A stretch of 20,741 nt of DNA from Plakobranchus ocellatus. Its lineage: Eukaryota > Mollusca > Gastropoda > Plakobranchidae. Each line of letters begins with the position of its first letter. The first letter of the stretch is position 1. Of the stretch, positions 7,601-14,950 are shown one piece after another. The notes beneath the pieces were generated by a model that ran no database searches, was not told the origin of the DNA, and saw nothing but the letters and a program-made list of their open reading frames with translations. The position numbers were made by a program, and so were the translations under genes. The stretch covers positions 316,202-336,942 of the forward strand of contig BLXT01002128.1 of NCBI GenBank assembly GCA_019648995.1, written 5' to 3'.

Positions 7601-10088
7601 ACGGCACCTTACTAAAATTACCCCCCTTTAATAAGCGGCTACTATTAAACGTGACTCTTGAGTACATCGTATTATATTTTTCATTGCATCGTGTGTGTGT
7701 GAATTGTTTTGTCTTTCTGTGTTGATTGGTTTATGGGTGTTTTGTTTCTTGTGCGTATGTCTTTTGTGTGGTGTTTTTCTTCCCTTTTTACATTTTCTTT
7801 TTTCTATTTTAATTTGTTTTTTAAGTAGGAATAGTAGGCTACTTTATGGATTTAAATGGGTCCAGAATATGGTGTTTTACAATGCTTGGTTAAACCAAGT
7901 ATGCAAACAGCGATCTAATTCCGGAGGCCTGTTGTTTTCAGTCGCTTCCGATCAGGTTGAAAGTTGCCTTTGGTGAGGGCTGACATGATAGCATCCTTGT
8001 CTTTCAAGAATGTATAAAGTGTTCCTGACCTGACGAAATCTCATAATCTCGACAGATCTGGGCTTTTGACTTTACTTTCTTGTCCACCTCCTCAATGATT
8101 TTGGCCTTTCCAAAGAAAATTTCCTTATTCTTGATTCCATGCTGGATAAACACAGGCTAAGACCGCAATCAAATGTAGGCTTACAAATTTAGATCTAGAG
8201 ATCTATTCGTTAATGCGACCTGCAAGCATCAGAGCGAGACTGAGAGATAAGAGGCAATTTCGCAAAACACTGGACCTAGATCGATGCTTTCTTTGTTCAT
8301 TGAATCAGTGAGTGACAACCACAACGGTGTAAATGTAAGCCTAATTGAAATCTATCTAGGCATTGAACAAAATATACGCACCCCAAGGGCTTGAAAAGTT
8401 GAATACGCCCAGTCTTTTCCTCATCAGCCCCACCCTCAGTCTCTTACACTGCCAATCACACACTCTGACAGTCACAGTCACACACGCCTCTTGCTAGCCT
8501 ACGGCTGACGGACCATTCACCACTCAGTCCCATGCCTTTTTTATCAATCCAAGTCGCCGGCGTTGCATCATTCTCTTTCACCCCCCGATCCGCAAGGTGT
8601 TCATTGGCTAATATTTTGAATGAAAGTACCGAAACAGACCATGGCTTTATCTCCTTTGTATCAATATCGATGTTAATTTAGATTCATCGCGGAGCTATAG
8701 TCCGTTTCACGAATCTGTTTGTAGGCCTAGGCTTAGGCCTTTGCACGAAGCTGGCTCCCGCTGTAGGCAAGCTTATCATGTAGTAGATGCCGTTCTAGCG
8801 AAAATAAAATATAAAGGATATATAAGGGAAAATAACGGGCTTGTGTCAAGGTCCCGTTGCATGCAAGGTCCCGCTGTAACCAGGTCCCGTTGTAGGTGAG
8901 CTCTACTGTATTTAGAAGTTTTTGCAGGTCTTCTTTGTTTTCAGCTATTAGCACTGTGTCGTCAGCATATCTTAAGTTGTTTATGTTCTGCCCGCCCACC
9001 TTAATTCCTGAGTGATTCTCCAAATTTCGCATGATTATCTCACTGTAGAGGGAGAAGAGATCTGGGGAGAGAACTCAGCCTTGCCTAACGTACATTGTGA
9101 GCTTAAAAAAACTATCAGAGAAAACAAACAGGTTTTTCACCTTTTAGAACTTCTTTGAGCCTTTCTTTATTTGAAATAGCAGTCATATTTGTTATACTTT
9201 AATTAATGATAAAAAATACAAAAACAATCAAAGAAAGAAAATGTGAGGCAACAGAGGAAAATAATTGGAGAAAGACTTGGCTCTATCTCTCACTTCCTCA
9301 TTTTTCTCATCTCACCAATTTTGTGGCTCTTGTTGCTGCTGTTTTGATCGTGAAAAGTGAGGAGGGCTTTGGATAAAACATTTGTTTCTATGGTCTGCTG
9401 CAGTGATGGTTTTGTAGAGGTTTCACAAACTGTTCTTTATTCTGCACCACTTCAGCAATATTTTTCATCATTCTGCTGTTTCACATGTGATATTACTTAG
9501 ATTGGAAAATTGGAAATTGATTTTGATTTTGATAATTTGCTTTGTGTAGGAACTGACTGGCACTGGTAGACCCTTATAAAGTCAAAATATGTGGCTTTTT
9601 ACTTTAACACTGCATTCCAAAAAAAATTTCCTTACTTCAGATCCAATTGAGGTAACAAAATTTTAGCTTCAAAATGCACACAAATGGATATGGACTAGAG
9701 GGAAATAAAAAACTCAACATGCATATCTGGCATGTTGTGAAGGGTTTTCTCAGGATGCAACACATTTTGCAGTGAAAGTTTCATGAAGTAAAGTGGTGTT
9801 CTAATTAGGTTTAATTTTTAAAATTTTTATAAATTATTTTGAAAGTTAAATAAATGTTATAAGAACTTATCATGAAGAAACAATTTTTTTAAATTACAGT
9901 TTTGTAAGTGCCATAAAGCTTTGCACAAATTTCAAGAGATAGAATGCACTAATGACACTTTATCAGTTTCATTATTGAGTTTTCATTGAAATGACTGTAA
10001 TGCTTTGTCTTTGTCTTCTCAGATGTATCAGCCTCAGATTTTCATTCAGTCGGGAGAGGAGCAGCAAGATGGCACAACAGACTCATAA
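1057..10088 (+). CDS. NFYC: NF-YC (nuclear transcription factor Y subunit gamma), C-terminal six exons
   Basis: NF-YC pairs with NF-YB through a histone fold, then recruits NF-YA to bind CCAAT boxes in nuclear promoters; its C-terminal half is a Gln-rich activation domain. Six exons are visible: 1057-1170, 1491-1602, 4226-4260, 4478-4708, 6617-6739 and 10023-10088. All are bounded by AG/GT and join in one frame to give 226 residues and a TAA. Landmarks match the known animal NF-YC tail in order: the first exon opens with DEL, as in the family segment just after the histone fold; then SDQIQFYLQLGQQ; QVYQQVITANGQVQNIP running across a splice into IQLTPQQLQSLQ; and the terminal QPQIFIQSGEEQQDGTTDS, like the vertebrate QPMFIQS end. 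The histone fold itself lies upstream of the window, so the gene is partial here. Identification rests on recalled family features, not a database search. Confidence 0.9.
1491..1602 (+). CDS. NFYC: NF-YC exon b (Ala/Thr/Gln-rich)
   Basis: Acceptor TTCTGTTTCCAG ends at 1490 and donor GTAATA starts at 1603. It encodes VQVTQASAAIPQLQQ and then an Ala/Pro/Thr-rich stretch ending QLP plus one base of a Gly codon. It starts in phase 0 and ends in phase 1. The preceding intron (1171-1490) is 320 bp with nothing else recognisable. Confidence 0.85.
1603..4225 (+). other. NF-YC intron, 2.6 kb
   Basis: Runs from GTAATA to TTACTTTCAG. It is AT-rich with no recognisable gene; the open frame at 3583-3801 has no family resemblance and I treat it as chance. 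A G-rich tandem block at 3148-3198 stands out by composition. Confidence 0.7.
3148..3198 (+). repeat. G-rich 22-bp tandem pair, possible G-quadruplex
   Basis: GGGGGTGGC is followed by about 13 bases and then repeated as GGGGGGTGGC, with a third shorter GGGAGGGG run. Four runs of three or more Gs fall within about 50 bases, inside otherwise AT-rich intron. Similar words (TTAGTGTTAAA and TTAGGTGTTAAA) flank the block at about 3120 and 3224, so it may sit inside a larger repeat. Confidence 0.45.
4226..4260 (+). CDS. NFYC: NF-YC exon c, 35-nt microexon
   Basis: Acceptor TTTACTTTCAG ends at 4225 and donor GTAGGA starts at 4261. With the last base of the previous exon it reads G-GQMIQQPFQLQ. It enters in phase 1 and leaves in phase 0, so it restores the frame for the next exon. 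It is short but well supported: both splice sites are good and the frame and Gln-rich composition continue. Confidence 0.8.
4478..4708 (+). CDS. NFYC: NF-YC exon d (polyglutamine tract)
   Basis: Encodes 77 residues in phase 0/0. Acceptor CTTTCCCAG ends at 4477, donor GTGAGT starts at 4709. It contains QVIQLPQQVTQPIATSSQA, then an uninterrupted run of 15 Gln codons at 4565-4609 made of mixed CAG and CAA, then EQLQQVQAEAQQQ, and QVYQQVITANGQVQNIP. The last block is the best family match, corresponding to the conserved QVMQQIITN..G.IQ.IP segment of vertebrate NF-YC. Confidence 0.9.
4565..4609 (+). repeat. (CAG/CAA)15 trinucleotide tract in coding sequence
   Basis: Fifteen consecutive Gln codons in the order CAG, CAA2, CAG3, CAA, CAG5, CAA3. 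CAA interruptions break the tract, so the longest pure CAG run is five. Such interruptions generally slow slippage, so length polymorphism is possible but should be modest. Confidence 0.9.
5388..5491. repeat. Minisatellite with 9-11 bp TCTCTGYGTGA-like units
   Basis: About ten imperfect units, variants of TCTCTGTGA, TCTCTATGAAC, TCTCTGCGTAC and TCTGTGTGA, lie head to tail. On the minus strand they translate to a repetitive Arg/His/Ser/Thr-rich peptide, which explains the open frame at 5379-5576. I do not call a gene there. Confidence 0.7.
5838..5850 (+). repeat. Homopolymer G13
   Basis: Thirteen Gs directly after GAGCCAT. Runs of this kind are prone to slippage and to sequencing error. A run of the same length starts the window (1-13). 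Confidence 0.8.
6287..6371. repeat. Dispersed repeat copy A
   Basis: The stretch 6290-6320 (AAAAACAATCAAAG...GTGAGGCA) matches 9220-9250 with one mismatch in 31. Similarity resumes after a small indel through AATAATTGGAGAAA.ACTTGGCT. The two copies lie in adjacent NF-YC introns on either side of exon e. Confidence 0.6.
6617..6739 (+). CDS. NFYC: NF-YC exon e
   Basis: Encodes 41 residues in phase 0/0: IQLTPQQLQSLQLQFQ, then a stretch containing VVQLDNQNLQFAQPQ. Acceptor GACATTTTAG ends at 6616 with a long T-rich tract before it, and donor GTATCA starts at 6740. IQLTPQQLQ follows directly from NIP of the previous exon and corresponds to the VQLNAGQLQ segment of vertebrate NF-YC. Confidence 0.9.
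6810..7499 (-). pseudogene. LINE reverse transcriptase C-terminal fragment
   Basis: Downstream part of the same relic. A one-base frameshift lies near 7480, between the insertion point and SKKREVMVISR. The frame then runs through DIFINEVKLKQTEKFKYLG, ETRKRALQCYIEPVLMYGCE and AWTIS to a TAG at 7159-7157 in place of a sense codon. It continues in the same frame through LEATEMWFFRRML and RQATFLGHVIRRGK to GKRR. A deletion of roughly 20 bases near 6926 shifts the frame again into MDGLATWLGPGKVSDILAA and MIANAYKQGT-stop at 6812-6810. It is clearly dead. Confidence 0.85.
7502..7527 (+). repeat. Left terminal inverted repeat of pogo-like element
   Basis: Begins CAGTGGAACTTGG and ends ACAACGGGACC, and pairs with 8883-8908. 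It is preceded by the target TA at 7500-7501. The inner 13 bases are identical between the two ends; the five mismatches are in the outer half. Confidence 0.85.
7543..7576 (+). repeat. Two 17-bp subterminal repeats (left end)
   Basis: CACAGTCCCGTTATAAG at 7543-7559 and CAAGGCCCGTTGTAAAA at 7560-7576 share the CCCGTTRTAA core and 17-base period with the right-end repeats. They point the same way as the right-end copies, not inverted. Confidence 0.7.
7840..8140 (-). pseudogene. pogo/Tigger transposase remnant (CENP-B-type helix-turn-helix)
   Basis: ATG at 8140 opens MESRIRKFSLE. After a frameshift, KIIEEVDKKVKSKAQICR (about 8103-8050) matches the first helix-turn-helix of pogo/CENP-B proteins. 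After another shift, TLYTFLKDKDAIM (about 8023-7985) and DRKRLKTTG follow. After a third shift, LDRCLHTWFNQA (about 7918-7883) and YSGPI (about 7869-7855) match the start of the second, CENPB-type HTH (ALLKWF... SGP). At least three frameshifts plus stops make it non-functional. In live elements this domain binds the inverted repeats; the DDE nuclease part that should follow is missing. Confidence 0.78.
8847..8897 (+). repeat. Three 17-bp subterminal repeats (right end)
   Basis: Exact 17-base spacing: 8847-8863, 8864-8880 and 8881-8897, each a variant of CAAGGTCCCGTTGTAAC. Two further copies in the same orientation lie near the left end at 7543-7559 and 7560-7576. Repeats of the terminal motif next to transposon ends are often transposase binding sites; that role is inferred here. 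Confidence 0.75.
8883..8908 (-). repeat. Right terminal inverted repeat of pogo-like element
   Basis: Reads GGTCCCGTTGTAGG...CTACTG on the plus strand, followed by the duplicated TA at 8909-8910. It overlaps the last of three 17-bp subterminal repeats. Confidence 0.85.
8911..9097 (-). pseudogene. LINE reverse transcriptase fragment with YADD motif
   Basis: Reads RQG-stop-VLSPDLF, MRNLENHSGIKVGG, and NNLRYADDTVLIAENKEDLQ, ending LLNT at the transposon insertion site. The TGA at 9077-9075 stands where this family has Cys (RQGC), so the frame is closed even before the insertion. YADD is the catalytic core of the palm domain (motif C). Upstream palm motifs and the endonuclease are absent. Confidence 0.85.
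9217..9287. repeat. Dispersed repeat copy B
   Basis: Second copy of the repeat at 6287-6371, in the same orientation 2930 bases downstream. It lies just beyond the 5' truncation point of the LINE relic. Confidence 0.6.
9689..9830. repeat. Dispersed repeat copy (partner at about 19089-19240)
   Basis: GATATGGA, then AAAAACT, then CATATCTGGCATGTTGTGAAG and TTAATTTTT-like sequence occur in the same order at about 19089-19240. The central 20-base word is identical in both. It is probably an old interspersed repeat with no coding sequence. Confidence 0.55.
10023..10088 (+). CDS. NFYC: NF-YC terminal coding exon
   Basis: Acceptor CTTTGTCTTCTCAG ends at 10022. It encodes MYQPQIFIQSGEEQQDGTTDS and stops with TAA at 10086-10088. 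The Met is internal (phase 0 from ...FAQPQ), not a start. QPQIFIQS corresponds to the QPMFIQS near the vertebrate NF-YC C-terminus, and the acidic end also fits. Confidence 0.9.
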   Translation: MYQPQIFIQSGEEQQDGTTDS

Positions 10089-10715
10089 CATCAAGCTACA
10101 TTCTCTTTTGTTTTGTTTTTTTTTCTGTTTCAAAATTGCCATCTATCTTCTTGTAAACGAAAATTCATGCGATCAAAACCCAAGTTTATGCGGGAATGTT
10201 CCATTTTGTGTAAATTTTATGTAAGTAACACGTCTAAATAATATTGCATAATTTTTTTTTTTAATGTAATACTCTTGTGAAAAATCACCATCGATATAAT
10301 GGACAAATCTTGTACTTGAGCAGCAAATAATTTATGTCTTCTTCACATATCCAAATCCTTGAGTCTTCTTCATATGGTCTTATTTGATGTAGCCTATATT
10401 TGAGGTTGTGACAAAACATCACTTGTGATCTTGGCTTAAGCAGTACCAAGTACCTCTATAGATATCAGAGAATTAAAAATATGCCAAGCAATCAACTATT
10501 CTAAAGCATTGACCCATCTTCTATGTCTTATTTCAATGATTCTGAAAGTTAATTTATCATTTTGCAAGGATATTTTCACAGTGAGTTCGATTTGTCTAAA
10601 ATAAGAAATTTATCTTTACATCAGATGAACAATTTTGAGTCAGATCATTTTCATTCTAATAGTTAGTAATAGGCCAAAAGCAAATAAAATTCATGACAAA
10701 GCAAAAAATACAGTC
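10089..10715 (+). other. Probable NF-YC 3' untranslated region
   Basis: Non-coding AT-rich sequence following the stop. The first AATAAA is at 10683-10688, so a minimum 3' UTR of about 0.6 kb is expected; the exact end cannot be seen. Further AATAAA words occur downstream (for example 13895-13900), so longer transcripts are possible. Confidence 0.5.
10683..10688 (+). terminator. Candidate NF-YC polyadenylation signal
   Basis: AATAAA 595 bases after the stop, followed within 60 bases by U-rich sequence. AATAAA is common by chance in DNA this AT-rich, so this is only the best first candidate. Confidence 0.4.
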
Positions 10716-11876
10716 TCAAGTCTTTTAATACAGATTTGTTACTTTTTAAACTTTCATTAAAAATATTTTGTCCTTTTATCACAAATGAGGAAAAGGAACT
10801 TTTGTACAGCTTTGTGAAATTTGTGGATAATGTATTATACTACTATTACTATTCCTCTTTTGATTTATTTCCCTTCTTTTTATGTTGCAGCACATTTTTT
10901 GGCATTATAATCATAATGCTCATCTGTTTTCTTGATCAGTTGGATCATGTAAAAAAAAAATATTATTTTTAGAGTGCCTTTATATTTTCGTGCAGGGGAT
11001 GGGATGTACACAAGGAAGGATATCAGAGGCTACAACTACAAGGTCAATGTCATTTTCTCTCCCTAATTCCTAATACCGAGCAATTGAACAATCTTTTCTG
11101 AACAAAAATGAAAAAAATGTAAAATATATTCTTACATATTACAAATTACACCACTTCAAGTGATCTCTGCCAGCAATTACTTACGTATTGGTTTATGCAT
11201 GTGTAACAATGCTATCTTCATTTCTTTTTTTACACTTAAAATTTCGTAGATAGGCATAGTTGATTCTTTGCTAAAACTAAACTTTACTTTTTTAGGTAAC
11301 TCTATAAAGAGGCAAACAAAACTGATATTGCTCATGAAGTCTGGTCTTATACAATACATGTAGTATTAAATTTTGATGCAGACTGTTATTGTTATATTGT
11401 TGCCAGTGTGATGACTTGTGGTTATAAAAACTGTGTGCTCCAGATACTTTGACATGAAAGGAACTAACAGTGCTATACATTTTAGAGATATCAATTTCAA
11501 AGGGCAATGCCCTTTTCCTTAAGGTCTTTCTTTCACCTCTCATCTATCCTCTGTGCTAAGTTTCTGTAGTAGCATGCACCCTTGAAATATAACATAAGGA
11601 AAGCTACCATGAATTCTGTTTTTGTTGTTTTTTTTTCCTGCCAATGTTGATTTGAATAATGGTGAGGAAAGTCCAGGGACTGGTCTCATAAAAACTTTTC
11701 TCAGGTGTATGCATGCATTCAAGACGAAACAATAATTTAAAAAAAAAAAAGATACAAAATATTTGCAATGGAAAGTGTTTCAAAGTGATATTTAGGTTTT
11801 ATTTATAAAAATAAAAGAAAGAATTTAGCCTTAATTTAAAATACATATTTGCAGAATTTCGATACAAGTGTAAGCA
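10716..11876. other. Intergenic, nothing recognised
   Basis: AT-rich sequence with short chance frames only. A splice-acceptor-like TTCGTGCAG at about 10989-10997 precedes a short open stretch, but no family match or partner exon was found. Confidence 0.5.
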
Positions 11877-12400
11877 ATGTCAATGTAGGTGGAGTGCTCT
11901 GTAACTTCAGGTATAGGAATGTCATATTGTCAATGGGAGTAGAATGCTCTGTGAAATTTTATTAGAAGATCATTCATAGAAGAATGTCATACTCAGACTT
12001 GTGCCTACTAGAACAGCTTAGTTAGTTTGGTTTTTAACTACCATAATGCTAATGCAGGTAGAATGCACTGTAAAATTAGATGATTATGTCTTATTAGATT
12101 TGTATTTGTCAATTGGATAAGCCTTGTTAGTTTAATTTGTACTACTGCTATGTCAATGTAGGTAGGGTTGATTTGGTTTTGTATAGCCAGTCCACTAAAA
12201 GATTATCTCAGGCTTTCGGGCCCCCTGTCAGGCTGGCAAAACACACAACGAAAGGGTCCTTACAGATCTCAGGGCAGATTTCGCTATCCACTGCCACCGA
12301 CACCCGTCAATGTAGGTGGAACGCACTGTAAATTAGGTAACTATAGAATATCTTCTCAGATGCTTGCCTATCTACTGAATACGTTTGTTAGTTTTTTTGT
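11877..12400. repeat. Diverged tandem repeat cluster with an internal insert
   Basis: The word GTCAATGTAGGTGGAATGCWCTGTAAA, or variants of it, recurs at about 11879, 11930, 12050, 12152 and 12306, each followed by AT-rich sequence that often includes TTAGTTTGKTTTTT. Spacing is about 50-120 bases. The last complete unit appears interrupted at 12164-12305 by GC-richer DNA. Confidence 0.6.
12164..12305. mobile_element. Putative 142-bp insertion with 12-bp direct repeats
   Basis: GTCAATGTAGGT occurs at 12152-12163 and 12306-12317, directly flanking 142 bases that are clearly GC-richer than their surroundings (for example CTTTCGGGCCCCCTGTCAGG). Removing the insert and one 12-mer restores a repeat unit like its neighbours. 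A SINE-like or other short insertion with a target duplication would fit. No tRNA-type promoter boxes or poly-A tail were recognised, so the class is unknown. Because the flanking word belongs to the tandem repeat itself, repeat register is an alternative explanation. Confidence 0.4.
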
Positions 12401-14910
12401 TTTTTTTTTTTCATGTGGAGAGTGAGAGTGGCAATTAATATTCATAAAGAAAAGAAAAAATCTGACATGTATGGTTCCAATCTGTGTATGTTATAAGCTG
12501 TGAGAGTGATACTGAGTGATAGTGCTGTATACAAGTCAAGAGGACTGTAGTGTGAGCTGAGTGTAAAAAATAGAAGCTGAATCAGCTGATGTAAAAAGGC
12601 TAAATCATTTTGATGGCTACACCACAATTACAGTTTCTTTAACAGTACAATATTTGACCTATCTCTGATCTTGCATTAAATGTAATAATCCGTTATCGGT
12701 TTTCCCTATACAATTAAGGGCCAAAAAAATTGATTTTGAAGACAGATTATAGATGATAATAATGCCTGTATGAGACTAATAGATAGACAAAAAATTACTA
12801 AGAATAGATGGAGTAAAAACATTTTAGAACATGGCATAACAAAGGCACGCCCATATTCTTGTGTATAAATAATAAATACTGTGGAACCGATCTAATATTG
12901 CCCCATTCCCCTTTCAATCCTGTTTTTTGTGGAATTTTTTTTGTCTTTGTTTTTTTCATCACTACTTAACTACTTTACATTCATTGGCAAGTCTACAATA
13001 GGACTTGGACTGGAGGAAAATTTCAGAGCAATATATACATGTAATTTTGACCATAATTATAACTAATTTAAAGTTAGGAATCCTTGATCATAGATAGGGT
13101 TACTGTTCGATATTGATAAAGAGGAACTAGTCATCAACCAGAATTTCTTTTTTTAAGACTATGATTTGAAAGTTTAAAATAGAATTTGAATAAGATGCCA
13201 CTGCAGATTTCTATAATTTGACATGCAACCAACAGTCTTCCAATATGCACTGGCATGCTATATAGTATTAGCTTAAGGAAAAAAAATGATTTATTAAAAG
13301 ATTGTATACTTGTAATGTGACCGATATTTATGATTTTGATAGCATCATCAGATCCACAGTGATATGTTCCTTTTTGAAAAGTTAGAAATTAAAAACCTAT
13401 ACCATCTAATGCTTGTTGACATAAAATTACAAAGCATCATCAAGTTCAAATATTAATAGCAGGTTAAAAAAAATATATAATTTGGGAATTTAAAAAAATG
13501 TTTCAACATAAAAAAGTTTGATCTATCAGGAATACCCCTTTGGCTTTATAAGTCATTACTATTAAATATATATATGAGGGAAAAAATCAAAATTCAGGCT
13601 TATTTTGTATGTATTATGATGTAAAAGAAATATCATTTCCGTATAATTTGAAAAAATAGATCATTGAATTTGCTTGTAAAATATTTTTTTTTAAGCTCTC
13701 CATTGCTTGTCACAAATGGTCTGGTCATGTGTACAGTTTGCGGATTTCTTGCGGTTAAATTAAAAAAAAAATTGTTTTACAATATATGTATACTTCTTTT
13801 AATGTCAAGAAATTGCCATATTTATAATATACTGTACATTAAAAGAACTTTTTTTTTGTAATAGTGTAAAATATTGTTGCTGTATTAGTGTCATAATAAA
13901 TCTTGCAACTTGTTGAAGATATCACATGCATTGTATAGAATAAAGATGAAAATGAGTCCCTAAAACTGCTCTGATTTTGAATTTTCATTACAAGGCAGTG
14001 AATATTTGGAATTGTGAGAATGTGACTATATTCTATATCATTGAGTTGAAAAATGGACTTTGAATTATCGAAGTACAATAGAAAGGAAACAAAAACATGT
14101 TCCAACATTATTCAGCTTTGCCAAAGGCATAGAGCATATTATTATGGCTGTACAGATGCAACACATGAAAAGTCTGCATCGTCTTTTCATTTCCTTCAGA
14201 AAGGACTAAGTGGTGTGCATGTTTTCTCTGCATGTCAAATTTGATAACCACCAGCCAGCATATTCTTTGAGTCAAATAGATATGGATCATAGTAGGAAAA
14301 TAAAGTGTGACATGGGGTGTCGCAGAGAAGCAGGAGGGGAGGGTGGTGAGGATACTTTGCGGCGCTTACTGCTACAGTGAACTACTCTACTTGTTAAAAG
14401 ATCAGCACTGAATATTCTGTGCTTGAACTTTTATAGATGTTGCCACATCAAATTTTAATAAGTATTTGATACGATATGTAAAGGAGTATCAATGAAACTG
14501 GGTTTAAGCTTGCTCTAAGTTCCATCACTGTGATGAACTTTGACATTTTAAGTTAACCTCTAAAAATGTTATGCAATAATACTATTAGTGCTAGCCAGAA
14601 TAAGTAATAAATATGTAGCTTGTTGCCAACCAACATTCCTTGCTCAAAAAACCCTCTCCCTGGAGTGCCAATGCCCTTTCATCCCTATTAATTATTGGTC
14701 TCAATGCTCATTTGATAGATCTACTTCAGACCTGTCAGTTATTGTTTGCTGTAGACCCACTAATACGACTCAGTGTCTCTCGCTTCTCCTGGTTAAAAAT
14801 AGAGCATGATTTGACAGCACTCAGCCATAGCCCCTCAGCCTTTTCCTTTTCTCCAAATGATCTCAGACTACATGCAGCACATTTTGAATATCTGTAAAAC
14901 TCCAAACACA
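12401..14910. other. Intergenic, no gene recognised
   Basis: AT-rich DNA. Open frames at 14053-14244, 14588-14809 and 14640-14897 overlap each other in different frames and show no family resemblance. A purine/G-rich patch lies at about 14318-14352. Confidence 0.5.
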
Positions 14911-14926
14911 CATCCGTTGACGGATG
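14911..14926. repeat. Perfect short inverted repeat
   Basis: CATCCGT-TG-ACGGATG, seven-base arms with a two-base centre, 24 bases before the larger foldback. It may be chance or part of the same element. Confidence 0.5.
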
Positions 14927-14950
14927 CTATAACCAAAACAACATATCTAG

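Larger units (their letters stand above)
7502..8908 (-). mobile_element. pogo/Tigger-like DNA transposon, 1407 bp, internally deleted
   Basis: Terminal inverted repeats are CAGTGGAACTTGGCTACAAC... at 7502-7527 and its imperfect complement at 8883-8908 (21 of 26 identical). TA duplications lie at 7500-7501 and 8909-8910. CAGT-type ends with TA duplication are typical of the pogo branch of Tc1/mariner. The host sequence on both sides belongs to one LINE, which becomes contiguous when the element and one TA are removed. Inside, on the minus strand, is a broken CENP-B-like transposase N-terminus. The DDE catalytic region is not seen, and the element is shorter than usual autonomous Tiggers (about 2.5 kb, from memory). 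It is GC-richer than the flanks. Confidence 0.85.
6800..9103 (-). mobile_element. 5'-truncated non-LTR retrotransposon (LINE) relic, split by a DNA transposon
   Basis: Minus-strand sequence in two blocks, 8911-about 9100 and 6800-7499, encodes the end of a LINE reverse transcriptase and its C-terminal extension. Landmarks run from RQG-stop-VLSPDLFSLYSEI and LRYADDTVLIAE (RT catalytic motif with the two Asp) to FKYLGTIISNDGKTN, YGCEAWT, MWFFRRMLRIPWTAKK and MIANAYKQGT, followed by a stop and a (TGA)n tail at about 6800-6811. The 5' end is lost near 9092-9103, as expected for incomplete reverse transcription. I found no clear target-site duplication. It lies antisense in the last NF-YC intron. 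Confidence 0.85.

Noticed and set aside
7504-7976. Plus-strand frames inside the pogo-like element
   Set aside because: They run antisense to the transposase remnant and are made of T-rich sequence, giving Phe/Leu/Cys-rich peptides without a match.
9991-10224. Plus-strand frame covering the last NF-YC exon
   Set aside because: It is in a different frame from the real exon and begins in the intron; the spliced reading with its TAA at 10086 is the supported one.
10997-11043. Possible extra exon after TTCGTGCAG
   Set aside because: Donor-like AAGGTCAATG follows, but the reading has no family match and lies after the NF-YC stop codon.
12137-12425. Two overlapping plus-strand frames
   Set aside because: They arise from the GC-richer insert and tandem repeat; no domain and no splice partner.
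14588-14897. Overlapping 73- and 85-codon frames
   Set aside because: Two frames compete over the same DNA, neither resembles a protein family.
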